Source: Combretum micranthum (Eukaryota > Streptophyta > Magnoliopsida > Myrtales > Combretaceae). Taken from it: a stretch of DNA of 64,000 bases. Below the pieces are notes generated by a model that was not told where the DNA came from, did no database searches, and saw only the letters and a program-made list of their open reading frames with translations. Positions 24,956-37,680 of this stretch are shown piece after piece. Where the stretch lies: contig JAMXBD010001045.1 in NCBI GenBank assembly GCA_024138025.1, positions 186,001 through 250,000 on the forward strand. The letters run 5' to 3'. Position 1 is the stretch's first letter. Each line of letters begins with the position of its first letter. The position numbers and the translations under genes were made by a program.

Positions 24956-25335
24956 TAATTTTTTTTTTTGTAGTTTCTCACCTAAATAGTTGACTTCCAC
25001 TGTTTTGGTGTAACGCTCAAAATGTTAGATGTTGCCACTTCTCTGTTTGTGGCGTTTTCTTTTAAGCTGCACTTGGAGTTATGTCATTTGACTCGTTGTG
25101 TAGTTCAGGTTCAGGACCCACAACATTCCATCTTAAACGCTTAGGCACAAATGCTGGCTACTTGTTGTTGACTATGTTCCTGATCCTGATATATTAAAAT
25201 TGCATTGGAGGGATTGCGTGTATCCAAGCGAAACATGTGCTGTCGCAAAAGCATCCGGTGGTCATTTTTTGTCTTATATAAGCTTAGCCCCCTTTTTTTT
25301 TTCCTTTAATATTGGATTTGGAGCATTTAAAGGAT
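24956..25335. other. Intergenic DNA, nothing recognised
   Basis: Mixed composition, with a TATATAAG box-like motif near 25275; no gene or repeat end follows. Confidence 0.5.
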
Positions 25336-25803
25336 ATATTTGGCTAGTTTTTTTTCGATATATATAAACATTTTTTTAAATTTTTTTAATAAATTATTTG
25401 TTAAAATATAGATACAGATAAAAAAAAGTTAACTGTTCTCATGAAAAGATCAAATAATAAAATATAAATACAAATTAAATATATTTACACATATCGTTTT
25501 GATATAGATATAATTACAAATAAAAAACAGACGATATAAGAAGATCCTAACTCTCTCATATCTTTTTTCAATTGTAGGGTCTGTTTGGATTGTCTATTTT
25601 TCATCTGTATATGATCTTTTTTAAAATGATATGTGTAGATATATCCAATTTGCATCTAAATTTTATTTATATTTGTTCTATTTGATCTTTTGATGAGAAC
25701 TGTCAACTTTTTTTTATCTATATCTATTTCTATAAATTTGTTAGAAAAAAAGTTTGAAAAAGTGTCTGTATCTGCCGAAAAAAAGCCAAAACAAACAGAC
25801 CCG
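25336..25803. mobile_element. Fold-back MITE with about 220-bp arms
   Basis: Left arm (about 25345-25560) and the reverse complement of the right arm (about 25585-25795) align through GATA.AGATAAAAAAAAGTT, TGTTCTCATGAAAAGATCAAAT-like and ACACATATC words. The right end reads CAAAACAAACAGACCC. The arms nearly touch, so an RNA copy would form a long, imperfect hairpin. Confidence 0.75.
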
Positions 25804-26291
25804 AATTATTGATATCATTTTGCTATTTGTCTTAGGATAAAATAATTTAAAAATACATCAATAATTTTGAGCAAAGTGGTCAAGTATCAATCTAAAGGTG
25901 TGCGTATACATATATATATGTATGTATTTAAGTTTGAGAGTTTAAATATTTATGACTAGTCCAGTTTATCGTAAGAGTAATTCTATTACAACCTTATGAA
26001 TAGATATTATAACGCTTGATTAACTATGATAATGATTTTTATAATAAATCCCTATTAAAAAATAATAATATGAATAATTATTTATTATCGCAACAAATGA
26101 GTAACAATTCAATAGAGTTTATTTCTTCTCAAAATATCATCGTTTAAATAAAAAATTGACAAATAAAAATTCTAATATAGTTTTATTTCATTTTTCAGTA
26201 ATAAAATTTATCATAAAATTTTTCATTAAATAGAGTAAACAAATAGGGTAGTCATAATAAAATGACTACAAAATTCTCTATGCTAACTTTT
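25804..26291. other. AT-rich intergenic DNA
   Basis: No recognised feature; a short ATATATATG run at about 25911-25924. Confidence 0.5.
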
Positions 26292-26450
26292 GAAAATTAT
26301 ACGGCCTTGTGGCAATTATGACTGGATCAGTCCTATCACACTATTTAACGATTCAAATCTATTACATCCGTGATCGAAACTCATATATATTTTATACTAA
26401 TTCTTTTATAATAATTTAATTACAATACATGGGACCGTAGAAGTTATCTT
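26292..26450 (+). repeat. Small dispersed repeat family, copy A
   Basis: Starts GAAAATTATACGGCCTTGTG, contains GACTGGATCAGTCCTATCAC, and ends GGGACCGTAGAAG. It shares this layout with copies B, C and D within 3.2 kb. The ends are roughly inverted (ATGGTC..GT facing GGGAC.GTA), as expected of a MITE. Confidence 0.6.
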
Positions 26451-26527
26451 CTAACTTTTTATCACGTAAGAGTGAAATTAATGATCCGTATTATTAAAAA
26501 AAGATAATATTAAAAGTAATTAACTTT

Positions 26528-26704
26528 GGGATAAATTTTATGGTCTCGTTATTAATTTTGACTAGATCAGTCCTATTATTATCTAATCTCACTATATATC
26601 CAGTGACTGAATTATTTTATTCATTATTTTTATTTTAATAGTTAAATACCTAAATGGTAGACTAGACGATCTGATTGATGGGACTATAAACCGAAAGTTT
26701 TCCT
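26528..26704 (+). repeat. Small dispersed repeat family, copy B
   Basis: GGGATAAATTTTATGGTCTC at the left, GACTAGATCAGTCCTATTA inside, GATGGGACTATAAACCG at the right. Confidence 0.6.
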
Positions 26705-28744
26705 TGTGTTATGTTATCCATTCACGAATTAGCTGTGGCATGTTAGCTGTTAGCATATAATTGGCACTGGTACTGGTACCCAACCATTGTTCATCTCTTT
26801 TCCGTCTACCGGGGTAACCAATCCAAGGAAAAAAGAAAATAATGATTCCTATTGTTAGGTTATATTACGAGAATGTATCGACTCATATAAATTTTGCTTC
26901 ATGATCCAGACAAGACATGTGAATAATTTCAAAATTCATTCAATCCATGTAATTAGGTTTAGAATATGTTAGCAAGATCCTACGTTGATATGCTTCCGAT
27001 TAAACTTGAAAAAAAAGGAAAGTGAATCCACCAACCACATGTTTTGGGTCAAGCCTGTCTCATCCTTTTTCTAATCATCACTCCATTATCATGCGGTATG
27101 ATATCAAAATTTACTATTTAATGGTGTTTTTCAGTTTTGCAAAGATTCTAATCATTCTTTATCAAATCAGCATTTACGGCATCATTTTTCCTTAGGATAG
27201 TTAATGCAATAGATTTGATATATAAAAGTTTGATTGAATTTTCATACTTAACACTTTCAAAGTATAAAATTTAATAAATGAAAGATGATTAAATATAATT
27301 TGTATAAACTTTAAATTTTTTTTTTGGGGGACGTTTTGACAATGTTAAAAAACTTCCATTCCGAGTTTGAGTTTTCTCAATCAAGAGATGAGATTATAAT
27401 ATAGAAAAGGAAAAAAATGAGTTTTCTTCCATTGAAAAACTTTTAAGAGTATATGAGTAGTTTTTTTTTTTTAATCATTTCTTAATTATGATAAACTAGA
27501 ACATTGGAGAGGAAAGGGAGCATTGTAGGGTAAAGTAAGACAGAGAGAGGGAATAATGGCAGATGCTATTTTTAAATTTTTGGTATTTAGTGTTTCATAT
27601 TTAGATTTTGATAAATTAATGATTGTATTTTTAAAATATGTACAATTCAGTATCTCTACTAAAAAATATTTGAGATTCATTCTTTCTTGCTTTTTCTTTT
27701 TATAGTGGAGATAATCGTACTGAAAATAAAATTACTAATTTACTAAAATTTAAAAATAAGAGATTAAATTATGAAAAATTAAAAGTGCATATATACTTGG
27801 TTCACCGTTTGCTCGTGAGAGAGAACAACAATTTCTCCTGAGAGAGAAAACAAATGGATTTTACTGGAAAGCCATATTTACAATGTACCAAAACTGTTTA
27901 TGATCCACTTGTCAAGTATTAAATTATAAGCATTGTGTAATTATCTCTAAAATTGGGGTTGAGGGTGGGTTAAGAAGAAAATTATGCTTTAGTGAATCAT
28001 TTCATAACTTCACTGAGAATACTTATGATTGAGTACATTATAATTACATTTCTTTATTTTTGTCTTACATAACATTTTCTAAAAATTTAATTATCAATCT
28101 TAGTTTGCTATTTGTCTTAGGATAAAATAATTAAAAATAATTATAATTTTGAGCAAAATGGACATGTATTAATTTAAAAGCATATTTATCTAAATTTAAA
28201 AGATTAAGTACTTAATTTATAACAAACGGTTAAGCGTATATAAAATGATAGGAAACATGAACCAAAAATAAAAAATAATATAGCAATAATATTTGTGTTA
28301 CGTATAATACTTAATAAAGAATAATAAAATAATCTTTTGGTCTAAAAAATCTTATCTAGCCACGTCTCACTACATCTCTCTTTCAGTGATCTTAAGATTT
28401 TACGATTGCTATATTTTGTCTCATAATTATCCTCGTACCACTTTCTCTTAAGGATGCAACTAAATGGGTTATTTAGGATACCTAATCCGGCAATCACCTA
28501 AGGACTTCAAATGTTTGTTTTGGAAAACCTTCTAGGTATTGGAACCGATTTGAATTTTGTTAAATCCATCCTAACTTGATAGTTTCTCTTTAAGGTAATA
28601 CTTTCATGGAGTTTTGAGACAGATTTTTAGTCTAATTTTAAAATCCTTCAGGATCTCGAGTGAGGCTCTGATTCTAATGGAAAACAACAATCTAACAAAA
28701 CTAAGAAAATAACATAAAAATAAGGTAGTTATCCTTAATTTTAG
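26705..28744. other. Intergenic AT-rich DNA
   Basis: No gene. The 27486-27680 frame on the - strand has no domain. A G-run (27324-27330) and poly-T tracts are the only local oddities. Confidence 0.55.
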
Positions 28745-28928
28745 TGGAAAATTCTATAGTCTTGTCATTAATTTTGAAAAGATTAGTCTTGTCACTATCA
28801 AACGGCTTACACTATATCCAACTGTGATTGAATCACTAAAATAATTAATACTACAATTATTATATTTATTTTAATAGTTAGATGATTGACTAATTATCCT
28901 ATCGACGGAACTGTAAAAGCTCCCATTT
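28745..28928 (+). repeat. Small dispersed repeat family, copy C
   Basis: GTGGAAAATTCTATAGTCTTG at the left, then TTAGTCTTGTCACTATCAAAC and CGACGGAACTGTAAAAGC at the right; same order as copies A and B. Confidence 0.6.
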
Positions 28929-29344
28929 TCACATATATAGAATACTTCTTAAAAAAACAATACAATAATCATTCATTCATTTATTTAAGAATACCCTAAT
29001 TAACCACATCTCTCTCTCTCATGGTCATCCTTACCAATTTACCATTTGTCACCATTCACCATGCTATCACTCTCTTTTAGAAATGCACTGAATAGGTTAA
29101 TTTAAGATACCTAACCTTACAATCATTCATAAGGTAATTCCTCATAAAATTTTAGAAAAGCTTTTGTGTTTGACTTCACAATCCTACAAGGTAATCAAGA
29201 CATATGCAAATTCTATAGAGCCCGCACTTCCCCAAAAAACTTCCCCTAATCGCAATCTTGGTAAACACACAGGGTTTATTATAATTTAGCATTAAAAACA
29301 TCCTATTAACACCTATGACATCTAAAGTAACATTGGATATTTTT

Positions 29345-29496
29345 AGAAAAATTTTATGGTCTCTTGTGAGTTATTTGACGGTTTAGATTTATACACAATC
29401 GTGATCGCTTTACTTAAACACTTAATTGCTCACTATATTTATTTTAATGATCAAATAATTTACTAGGTGGTTCCTCAACGACACCATAGAAGTTCC
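29345..29496 (+). repeat. Small dispersed repeat family, copy D
   Basis: GAAAAATTTTATGGTCTCTTG at the left and CAACGACACCATAGAAGTTCC at the right. It lacks part of the middle seen in B and C. Most diverged copy. Confidence 0.5.
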
Positions 29497-30495
29497 TATG
29501 CTTTTAATATTATAGGAGAAATTTATGAAAATTGAGATATTTATAATAAATGTAATCAAATTTTAAATTAATAATTTAAAGTTCCAATTATAGTTGCATT
29601 TTTAATGGTAATGTAATAACATAATAATTAAACTATTCAAGATTTCAATCATTTATGTAAATAGATAATAATGGGAATCAAAACGCATTGCTAACAACTC
29701 CATTTTATGGAAGATAGAAACGCTTTAATGGAAATTTTCATTTTCTTTTTCGCGTTGAATTTATCTGATGTCTGGAGATGGTGCTGTGGAGTTGGTCAAC
29801 AAGGGAAGATGTTCTTGTTCCAAGGAAATATGGAGAGAGGGTGGGGGGGCTGGTTAGATAAAATACCGTGGCTCGACTGAATAATAGACGTTGAAGTTAT
29901 AATTGTGTTGATGGTTGAGGTCAATAATGGGCCATGGTGATAGGGCAGTTTTTTGATTGAGGGTGAAGATCTTTTCAATAGCAAATCATGAGAAGATACC
30001 ATGATCAGTTGAATATATGTATTTTCTTTTACAGCAGCAATTCATATAGAATAGTTATAAACTTTTAAAATGCTACTAATCATAATAATCATCATATAAT
30101 CACATGTAATAAAGAAAAATGTAATAGTTTTTCCCTTAAATGAGCATATAGTTAAGATAGGTAGAACACAATAATAGCCTACAAAAAAGGAAAAATATTC
30201 GGGAGATAGTATTCACCATGTGTATATATAAGTGATAGGTAACTACTAATCATGTTTTCAGCCTTTCACACATGGATAAGGTATAACTACCAATCATGTT
30301 TTAACACATGGCTAAGTTGGTTGGTAGTTTTTAAAATAACTACCATCATAACCATGTATTAAAATACCGATAGCTATTCACCATGTATATATTACATATG
30401 GCTTGTATCATCTATTGAAGCTTTTCTCACACAAAGTCGAGGACTTACAAGTACAAAATATGTAGGACTCAAATATGAAAACACATCAATGCACC
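29497..30495. other. Intergenic DNA
   Basis: No gene. 30215-30400 holds repeated ACTACCAATCATGTTTT / CACATGG words and AACTACCAT, a local diverged duplication without clear ends. Confidence 0.45.
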
Positions 30496-30735
30496 AAAAA
30501 AAAAAAAAAAGGTGATACTTGAAATTTATGTAAAAAAGTTTAATTTAGTACTCAAATTTTAAAATAGTGGTTTATTTAATATTTTTATATGGTGTTAGGA
30601 AGTCTAGTGAAAATTCAATAATATGTAGTTAATTTCAAATTAACAAATATAGAACATTTTAAAATTTATGTACCAAATTAAATTTATGTTTTGTAATGTA
30701 AAATTAAATTATCAAATTGATATTTATTTTATATA
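30496..30735. repeat. Small inverted repeat, MITE-like
   Basis: TTTAATTTAGTACTCAAATTTTAAAATA (30539-30566) is matched in inverted orientation at about 30655-30690 (TTTTAAAATTTATGTACCAAATTAAA). Followed directly by a (TA)n run. Ends not defined. Confidence 0.4.
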
Positions 30736-30753
30736 TATATATATATATATATG
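30732..30753. repeat. (TA)n microsatellite
   Basis: About ten TA units, 290 bp upstream of the ATL start codon. Confidence 0.85.
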
Positions 30754-31045
30754 AAACCATTTAGCATACCTGAGCACATTCACAACCCGGAGCCAGTGTC
30801 CCCATAAAAACATTCCTCAATCATATCACTAAGGCAGGCTCTCCTCATTTCCTGTCATCTCATTTCAATGATTATCCTTCCTCGTTCCTTAACAAGAAAG
30901 TTCCATTCATTACCGAGACATTAATGATCAATTTTTTATCTTTTTTGCCATTTTCTTGGCCGATCTTAACCGAACTCGATCTTATATGAACTCTTAATCA
31001 CCTTTCACATTTAGCTTTTCACTCATCCTAATTTAGTGAATCATT

Positions 31046-32053
31046 ATGGATATTGTTAGCAGTAACTATGTAGGCACTCTCTCTTATTCATCAGTTTCTC
31101 CTAGTCCAACACCAAGACCAATACTAAGATCACCATTCCACTCCAACACCAATTTCCCTGTCATTCCTGTTTCTGTAATAGGAATCATAGCCACTGTGTT
31201 CTTGCTATTGATCTACTACGTATTAGTGATTAAATGTTGCCTTTATTGGCATAGGATCGACTTGCTTAGGAGGTTCTCTCTATCACGAAGAAGAGAAAAC
31301 AATGCAGACCCACTTCAAAACTATTCCCCCAGTGTCGAAAACTGGGGGCTCGACGAAGATGCCATCAAATCAATCCCCATTGTGCTGCACAAGGAAGGTG
31401 GCAATGTAGGTGGGAAATTGGGAATTGATGAGTGTGCAGTTTGCTTGAGTGAGTTTCAAGAGAATGAGAAGTTAAGAGTAATCCCGATATGTAACCACGC
31501 TTTTCACATCGATTGCATAGATGCTTGGCTACAGAATAATGCTAACTGTCCGTTATGTAGGACAAGCATCTCAATTTCAATGAAATTTCAAGCTAACATA
31601 GTAAATGATGCACCATTGTCGCCTTCTCAGGAACCCAGGTCGTATGCGGATCATGTTTCGGGTGGTGATGAGGACTTCGTTGTGATTGAGTTAGATGGTA
31701 GTGTTCCTGTAGAAGATCAAAGACAGAGAATGAATTCCGGGGAATCATCAGCAGAATATTATTCGCTTACTCCTTCACCGAGGGATTTGGAGGAAGAAGT
31801 GTTGAAAAGGGTCAAGAAGTTTGATAAAGTAACAAGTATGGGAGATGAATGTATTGACACAAGAAGGAGAGATGATGAGTTTGCAATTGAATTAATCAGG
31901 AGATCACTTTCTATGGACTCGTTAACAGACCAGAAGCGATTCTTGGCGGTTCAAAAGATTTTGAAGCAGAATAGACAAGGGGGCACTGTTGAAGGATGCG
32001 GTAGCAGATTTAGAAGATCAATATGTTGCTTTGGCCAAGGGAGGGCAAATTAG
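31046..32053 (+). CDS. ATL-type RING-H2 E3 ubiquitin-protein ligase (ATL1/ATL16-like)
   Basis: Single-exon gene, 335 residues. ATL proteins are membrane-anchored E3 ligases that recruit an E2 through the RING and ubiquitinate partner proteins. Visible here: a Ser/Pro-rich N-terminus; one transmembrane helix at about residues 39-63; a basic stretch (WHRIDLLRRFSLSRRR, 68-83); the ATL hallmark GLD motif (101-103); and a complete C3H2C3 RING-H2 (C130, C133, C149, H151, H154, C157, C168, C171). The Pro before the third Cys-His group region and Trp161 fit ATL-type RINGs. The C-terminal half is acidic and Ser-rich with a conserved SRFRRSICCFG-like end. Length and intronless structure are typical. 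The N-terminal half closely resembles Arabidopsis ATL1/ATL16 as I remember them. The start is the first ATG of the frame, in a good context (ATTATGG). The target is unknown. All RING ligands are present, so it should be active. Confidence 0.95.
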   Translation: MDIVSSNYVGTLSYSSVSPSPTPRPILRSPFHSNTNFPVIPVSVIGIIATVFLLLIYYVLVIKCCLYWHRIDLLRRFSLSRRRENNADPLQNYSPSVENWGLDEDAIKSIPIVLHKEGGNVGGKLGIDECAVCLSEFQENEKLRVIPICNHAFHIDCIDAWLQNNANCPLCRTSISISMKFQANIVNDAPLSPSQEPRSYADHVSGGDEDFVVIELDGSVPVEDQRQRMNSGESSAEYYSLTPSPRDLEEEVLKRVKKFDKVTSMGDECIDTRRRDDEFAIELIRRSLSMDSLTDQKRFLAVQKILKQNRQGGTVEGCGSRFRRSICCFGQGRAN

Positions 32054-33161
32054 AAGCTCAATTCAACCAATTTGTCATGAATCTTGAAATCTTTTAGGGG
32101 TTGTTTTACTCCTTGCTGGGTCGATTTTTTCAGATTTTTAAGCTCATTACGGTTGGTTAGTACATCATGGGGATTTGATGTGTAGAGTGTGGATTGCTGA
32201 TAAGCTTGAAGGAAGTAGTTGAAGAAACCTTAAAGCTAGCTAGTGATGTACTTCTTCTGCCTATGGAAGGTTAGAAAGGAAACATAATATAACTATTAGA
32301 AATTGAGAAGTGCCTAAACTTGATCCTTGTTTCCTTTTAATTTTTACTGTTTCATTTCAAACCTATGTGCTGGTGTGATTACCAATAGCTTATAGTAGTG
32401 TTTGGTGAATAATATCACTAAGTAGATGAGCCGAGTTTGAACTTAAATTGGTTTGTTTGGAATCCCAGATGTAATAAGTTATCCATTGAGTTATTTTAGT
32501 CGATCTATCTGAGAAAACTTTTTAATTTATGGTGCCATGGCAGAGCATGAAGAAAAGGTTTTCATTTTTTGCATGTAACTCAATAACAATACCAACTAGT
32601 ACCAGGGTATAATATTTTGATATATAATGATAGTGAATGATTCTAAAAAAACTCCTATTATTATATTATCATATGTTACTAATTTCAATTTATGTGGTGT
32701 ATTTAATACTATCGAAACCTTTATTGCTTATATAGCTCCACTCCATCTAGCTGAACCTTCTAGTTGTGGATGGAACCATTAAGAGCAATAGTAGGTCGGA
32801 AAATGAATCTTAAACGTTTGGCATTATTGGTCATCTTGCACTACCGATTTTTGAAAATCACGGAACTATGAACTGCTGAAAGGATGATAACTACATAACA
32901 CTATTTACCTGTTCAAGATTGCAGTGATAAATCTCACTCAATAGAATTTACGAAACGGACTAATATCAAAAGTTTACATAAGCCAATGTAGGCAACCAAC
33001 TACCATGTCAACGATCAGTTTGATCGCATAATGGCATAAGTATAACTTTTGCTCTTCCCCTGCGCAAAGATTTGTAATATCTAAGCAGGAGATTGATAGG
33101 CACTTATCTAGAATCCCGAAAGAATTAATGAAATAACTTACAAATAACTAGGAAAAAGATA
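32054..33161 (+). other. ATL 3' untranslated region and intergenic DNA
   Basis: T-rich, gene-like composition for about 300 bp after the stop (probable 3'UTR), then AT-rich DNA without recognised features. Confidence 0.5.
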
Positions 33162-34105
33162 AAATTTTAGTCCATAATGTTTCACCAGTTTTCTATTTGA
33201 ATCTGCGACGTTTAACAAATGTTATAAAGTTGGATTTTTTTTTTTAATGTCGTTAACTGTTTTTATTTTTGTTAACAATTATTTATTTATATTAATAAAA
33301 AAATACAATCTTAGTTTTCAATGTTTCACCAATTTTTTAATTGTGTTTTTGATATGTGGCGGCATCTAATTTGTCCATTTAATTATTTTGAATAAATAAC
33401 ATAAATAAATAATAAAAAGTTTTAAAGAATTTAGAAAACGGAAAAAGAAATTTGGAGCCTAATGATGCTATACACATTTTTCCACCCAAAGCATAATTCA
33501 CTAAAAAATGGAAAAGCATAAGCACGGGACTATATCTCCGATCCTTAGTCCTCATATCCTGGAATTCAATTGAAAACATTCTCCTATTCAAATCCATTTG
33601 TGAAATGGCACGAAATGATACCCTTTTTTAACTTTTAAGATAGGAGAGACTTTGGAAGGTTAAACAAGGTATGCATGGTAATATTTTGGCTCCTTACATG
33701 CCAGAGTCCTAGAGTTTTTCATGTTTTCTGTTATATTACTTTTTCTTTTGTTTTCATTTCTTAATTAAACTATTATGCTTCCTTCGTCCGATTGTATTTA
33801 TGAAACAGCAAAGGATTAAATGCACATAGGATTTTTTTTTTCAATTTTCCTATAAGTTTTTTTTTTCTGGATTTTAAAGATTTTTTTACTATTTTATCTA
33901 ATAAATATATATTTACTTATATTATTAATTTAAGCATATAAATCAAAAGCTACATGAATAACAGAAAAGTTAAAGATGTTAAAAAAGTCCATTTTTGTTA
34001 ATTTTTTTAAAAGTTAAGGCCTCAAATATAAAATAAATAAATAAATAAAAAGTTAATGACTTAAATAGAAAACCGATGAAACATTGATAACTAAAAACTT
34101 ATTTT
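33162..34105. mobile_element. Non-autonomous element with inverted ends and a repeated left motif
   Basis: TTTTAGTCCATAATGTTTCACC followed by AGTTTTCTATTTGAAT (33166-33200) is matched, inverted, by the right end (34060-34102: ATTTAAGTC.../GGTTTTCTATTT read on the - strand, then ATCAATGTTTCATCG). A second direct copy of the motif (TTAGTTTTCAATGTTTCACC) lies at 33311-33330. The layout suggests a Mutator-like MITE. No target duplication was established. Confidence 0.5.
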
Positions 34106-34903
34106 TTTAAATAACTATAATGAAGGGCAAAACCATAATTTTATTTTATTTTTTAAAAGGCAGAAGGTTGTCCAATCAAAAATATTATATGCTAGTTGGA
34201 ACAACATATTTAAGTCATTGGAAATAATTGTCTTCTTCCTTTTTTTCCTACCTTTATGTTCAATGGTTTCTTCTTTTATCTTTTAACCAAGACTTCCAAT
34301 TCTTGAATAATTCCAAAAAAATTTACAATAAGTAAAAGTTTCGTTTCCTCTTTCTTATCATTTTCAACGAAGTAAATGGGTGGATTATAAAATCTAGACT
34401 GTCCCATGTGCCAATGATTCTCTGCAAAGGAAATGGTGAATTTTGGAGAGATTCTTAAGAAATCTTAGGAGGCAAGGTGTTAGAGAAATTGCAAAAGAAG
34501 AAAGATTAAGAATTACAAGCAGGTAATGTAGTTTTAACATGAATTTAATCGTTTGAGTGTCAATTTAGAGATATGTAAAAATATGTTTGAGAGGGTGTTG
34601 GATGTGAAATGTTGACGAAAAGGGAGTTTAAAAACATTTTACGTCAAAAACAAGAAAAGCTTTGTAAATAATAATGATTATGGAAGTATAAGACCCTTGC
34701 ACAACCGCATGCATCAAGTCTTGTACCTTTCGGTGACTCAATCACAATAATTTTGGGAGTGCACAACCATTTTACAACCACTATACGACCATTGCATGAC
34801 CACTACATGAGCCTACGAATTAGGTCATGCACCTCCTTGTGATCAAACAAAACAATGACTCTAAAAGTGTACAACACATGCACGAGCTTGTACATTATAG
34901 TGT
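34106..34903. other. Intergenic DNA
   Basis: No gene. 34690-34870 repeats the words CACAACC, CATGACCAC and CATGAGC, probably decayed repeat DNA; similar CATGACC words recur at 38325-38350 beyond the solo LTR. Confidence 0.5.
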
Positions 34904-34908
34904 GTACT
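34904..34908 (+). repeat. Target-site duplication GTACT (left)
   Basis: Identical to 38296-38300. Confidence 0.8.
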
Positions 34909-35483
34909 TATAAACCCCGCTATTCTCAGTAGCTAGGAAACCCCGGGAGTTGGAATCGAAACCCTAATCCGATCAGGTTGAGTCTTGTGAGTGCAGCCTA
35001 GGAACCCTAAATCCGGCTTTCCTTCGGTTTCTTAGTAAAATAAATATTATAAAGTAAATGAATTAGAATTATTGTTCCAAAGTATATTTCAGACCTTTGA
35101 AAGTTTTAAATTCCGGAATTTTTCAATTCCGGGCCTTCCCGAGCCCAATTACGGAAAAGCGTGCCCCGGGCCACGGATTCAGAAAAATGTTCCGAAGTAT
35201 TCATTAGAACCGTAATTTTATAAGGATTCCAAAAATATCAATTTCATAATTTTCCGAGCTATAAAAATTACAGTTATAGCTTTTCCCGTGTTTTTGGAAC
35301 AACCGGTAAAGTAGATGTCTTGTCTACTATTCACAAGTACAACCTACACTACACACTATCCATACCCTATTCTTACATCCTTACAACTACTCATTTCAAT
35401 TTTCTTTTCCAAGAAATTTTGTCTCTTAAATAATTATCAATTTATTACATTTAATTTACTAAATTACAAATTCAAATTTTCAA

Positions 35484-35536
35484 ACACACACACACACACA
35501 CAAAGATGGCCGGCGCCCCCCCCCCCCCCCCCCCCC
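35484..35536. repeat. (CA)n microsatellite followed by a 21-C run
   Basis: (CA)n at 35484-35502, then after GATGGCCGGCG a homopolymer of 21 C (35516-35536), inside the solo LTR. Homopolymer length may be a sequencing or assembly artefact. Confidence 0.85.
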
Positions 35537-37595
35537 GTTTCCTCTCAATTTAATTATTTTTACTCATTTTTATAACTAAACCCTAATACTTCATATATAT
35601 ACTATTTTCTCTCTCTCTCCTCATTTCTTCTTGTTTCAAATTGAAAAAGAGAAAAACTCTCTTTCTCTCCTTTGTGCCGAGCTCCCCTCCCCCTTCCTCT
35701 CACTTTCCAACTTTGTTTCTTCTTCTTTCCTCCTCAAGACTCCTTTGGTATGTATATTTAGGCTTTGTTCATCCTAAATCTTGTTATGGCAAGATCATTC
35801 TTGTGTGTTTCTCATCTAAATCCCAATGAGCATGAGCAAGGGACATGAAAACACTACTACAAGAATCTCAAGCCATCTCAAGAAGTGGATCTAGCCTTTA
35901 AATGAGTTTTGTTTGAAATATCAACTTGTTCATGCATGTAAAGTAGTGATCTTGCATATATATTGTTGTTCATGCCATGAGATCCATGATTTATGCATCA
36001 TACTTAGTAGATCTAAAGTTTAGATACCCACATTGTCATTTACATGTATGATCATAGAGTTATTTTTATTTTCATGCATTGATGATCACAAAAATGTAGT
36101 CTTGTATATGTATAGAGATGTTAGAGAGTGGATAATCATATATAGAAGGCAAGAACATTGAAAAAGGAAAGACTTTGTCAAATATGAAAGATTGAAAATT
36201 CGGATGAAATGGAAACCCTACCTTGAAAACTACCAAAATCATTTTTAAACTCATATTTCATAAGGAAAATGAAGGGTATGTGTAATAAGCATGTTGAAGG
36301 AATTATTTTTATGAGTTTGGATGAGTTTAGGCATAATAAAAATAAGAAAACAAGAAGTGAAGTTAGAAGGAAAAATATTGACTTTGGATGTGTAGTCAAA
36401 TTCGTAATTTTGGGTAATGCCTATATAAACACTTAGTATTTAAGTCTAAATTGGATGTTTTATAAGCTAAATGAAGTCCTTAGATAATATATATTGGAGC
36501 TTCAATTTTTAATGCATTAGACAAGTTTTTCCTTAAGAAAAATGCAAGAAAATGAAATTTAGAAAATTCGGATTTTTACAAAAAGCTAGTTCAAAGACAT
36601 GTTTACCAAATGAAAAATGGGAATTTTTATGCATGAATGGAGGCCATGATTAATATAGACTTTGAGAACTTATTTTTAGTTAAATAATAAGTGGATTACA
36701 AGATTAAAAGCCAAAGAAACCCTAAGGAGTATAATGTGGAAAAATAGCTTCTTAGAATAACTTTATGGAATTTCCAACACTTAAGAGTTCATAAGTTTAT
36801 TATCACAAAATTATTATGACCATGCATATATTAAGTTCATCACATGGCATTCATATTAGTAATTCATTCCCATATCATTCATGCATGAATCATCATCTAG
36901 GAACACTTTTATCAAAAGCAAAACAAATTTTTGAGATTGGAACACTTGCGGAACAGATCTGATCCCACTGTTCCGTGACCTTACTATTTTCAAAACTTGA
37001 AATAATATTAGAAATAGATAGATCTTTCGAAGTAGATAGAGATCGATATAAAATTTGCGAAATTCCGAGTTAAAATGACCAAGTTATGGCCGTTTTAAGT
37101 CGGAACTTCCGCAAATAGCGAGAAATCCGAATTCATATAATTTAGATGTATAGCTTGATTTAGTTACATAATGAAAGTCTCATTAGGATTATTCTTGCTT
37201 GGTAGGTGATCCCGAGCAGGACGACACTCTACCTCCGACTATTACTACTAGGAAATTGGCGTCCAATGGCCGAGTGAGTTTTACTTCCACTCTCAATTAA
37301 TGAATGTGATTGTAATGTAGTGGCACTAGTGGTGTAGGCAAAGATAAAAAGAAATTGTATATGCATGATGGGGTATATGGGAATTATATATGTTTTCTGC
37401 TGATATGTGAATTGGAACGTAAGGAATATCGAAACCGGGTGTTAAGCTATTGACTGATTAGTTAATATCCTATGATGAATGTCTGCAATACTTGTTGGTC
37501 ACTTGAAAGAATTGAATTAACGAATATTCGGTTTCAAATAAATTGAATCCATTCATATCACGATGGGGTTGGAGCATTTGCATTGGTTGGTTTTT

Positions 37596-37680
37596 CGTGA
37601 CCATAAAACGAATGTGTGGTTAATCGTGATCCATAAAACGAATTGTGGTTAATCGTGATCCATAAAACGAATTTTAATCA
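37596..37680 (+). repeat. 29-bp tandem repeat, about three units
   Basis: Units begin CGTGA(T)CCATAAAACGAAT at 37596, 37625 and 37654, separated by GTGGTTAAT. Lies inside the solo LTR. Confidence 0.85.

Noticed and set aside
35315..36399. Host ORFs inside the 3.4-kb solo LTR
   Set aside because: Low-complexity frames across CA, poly-C and TC-rich sequence on both strands, within a bounded LTR.
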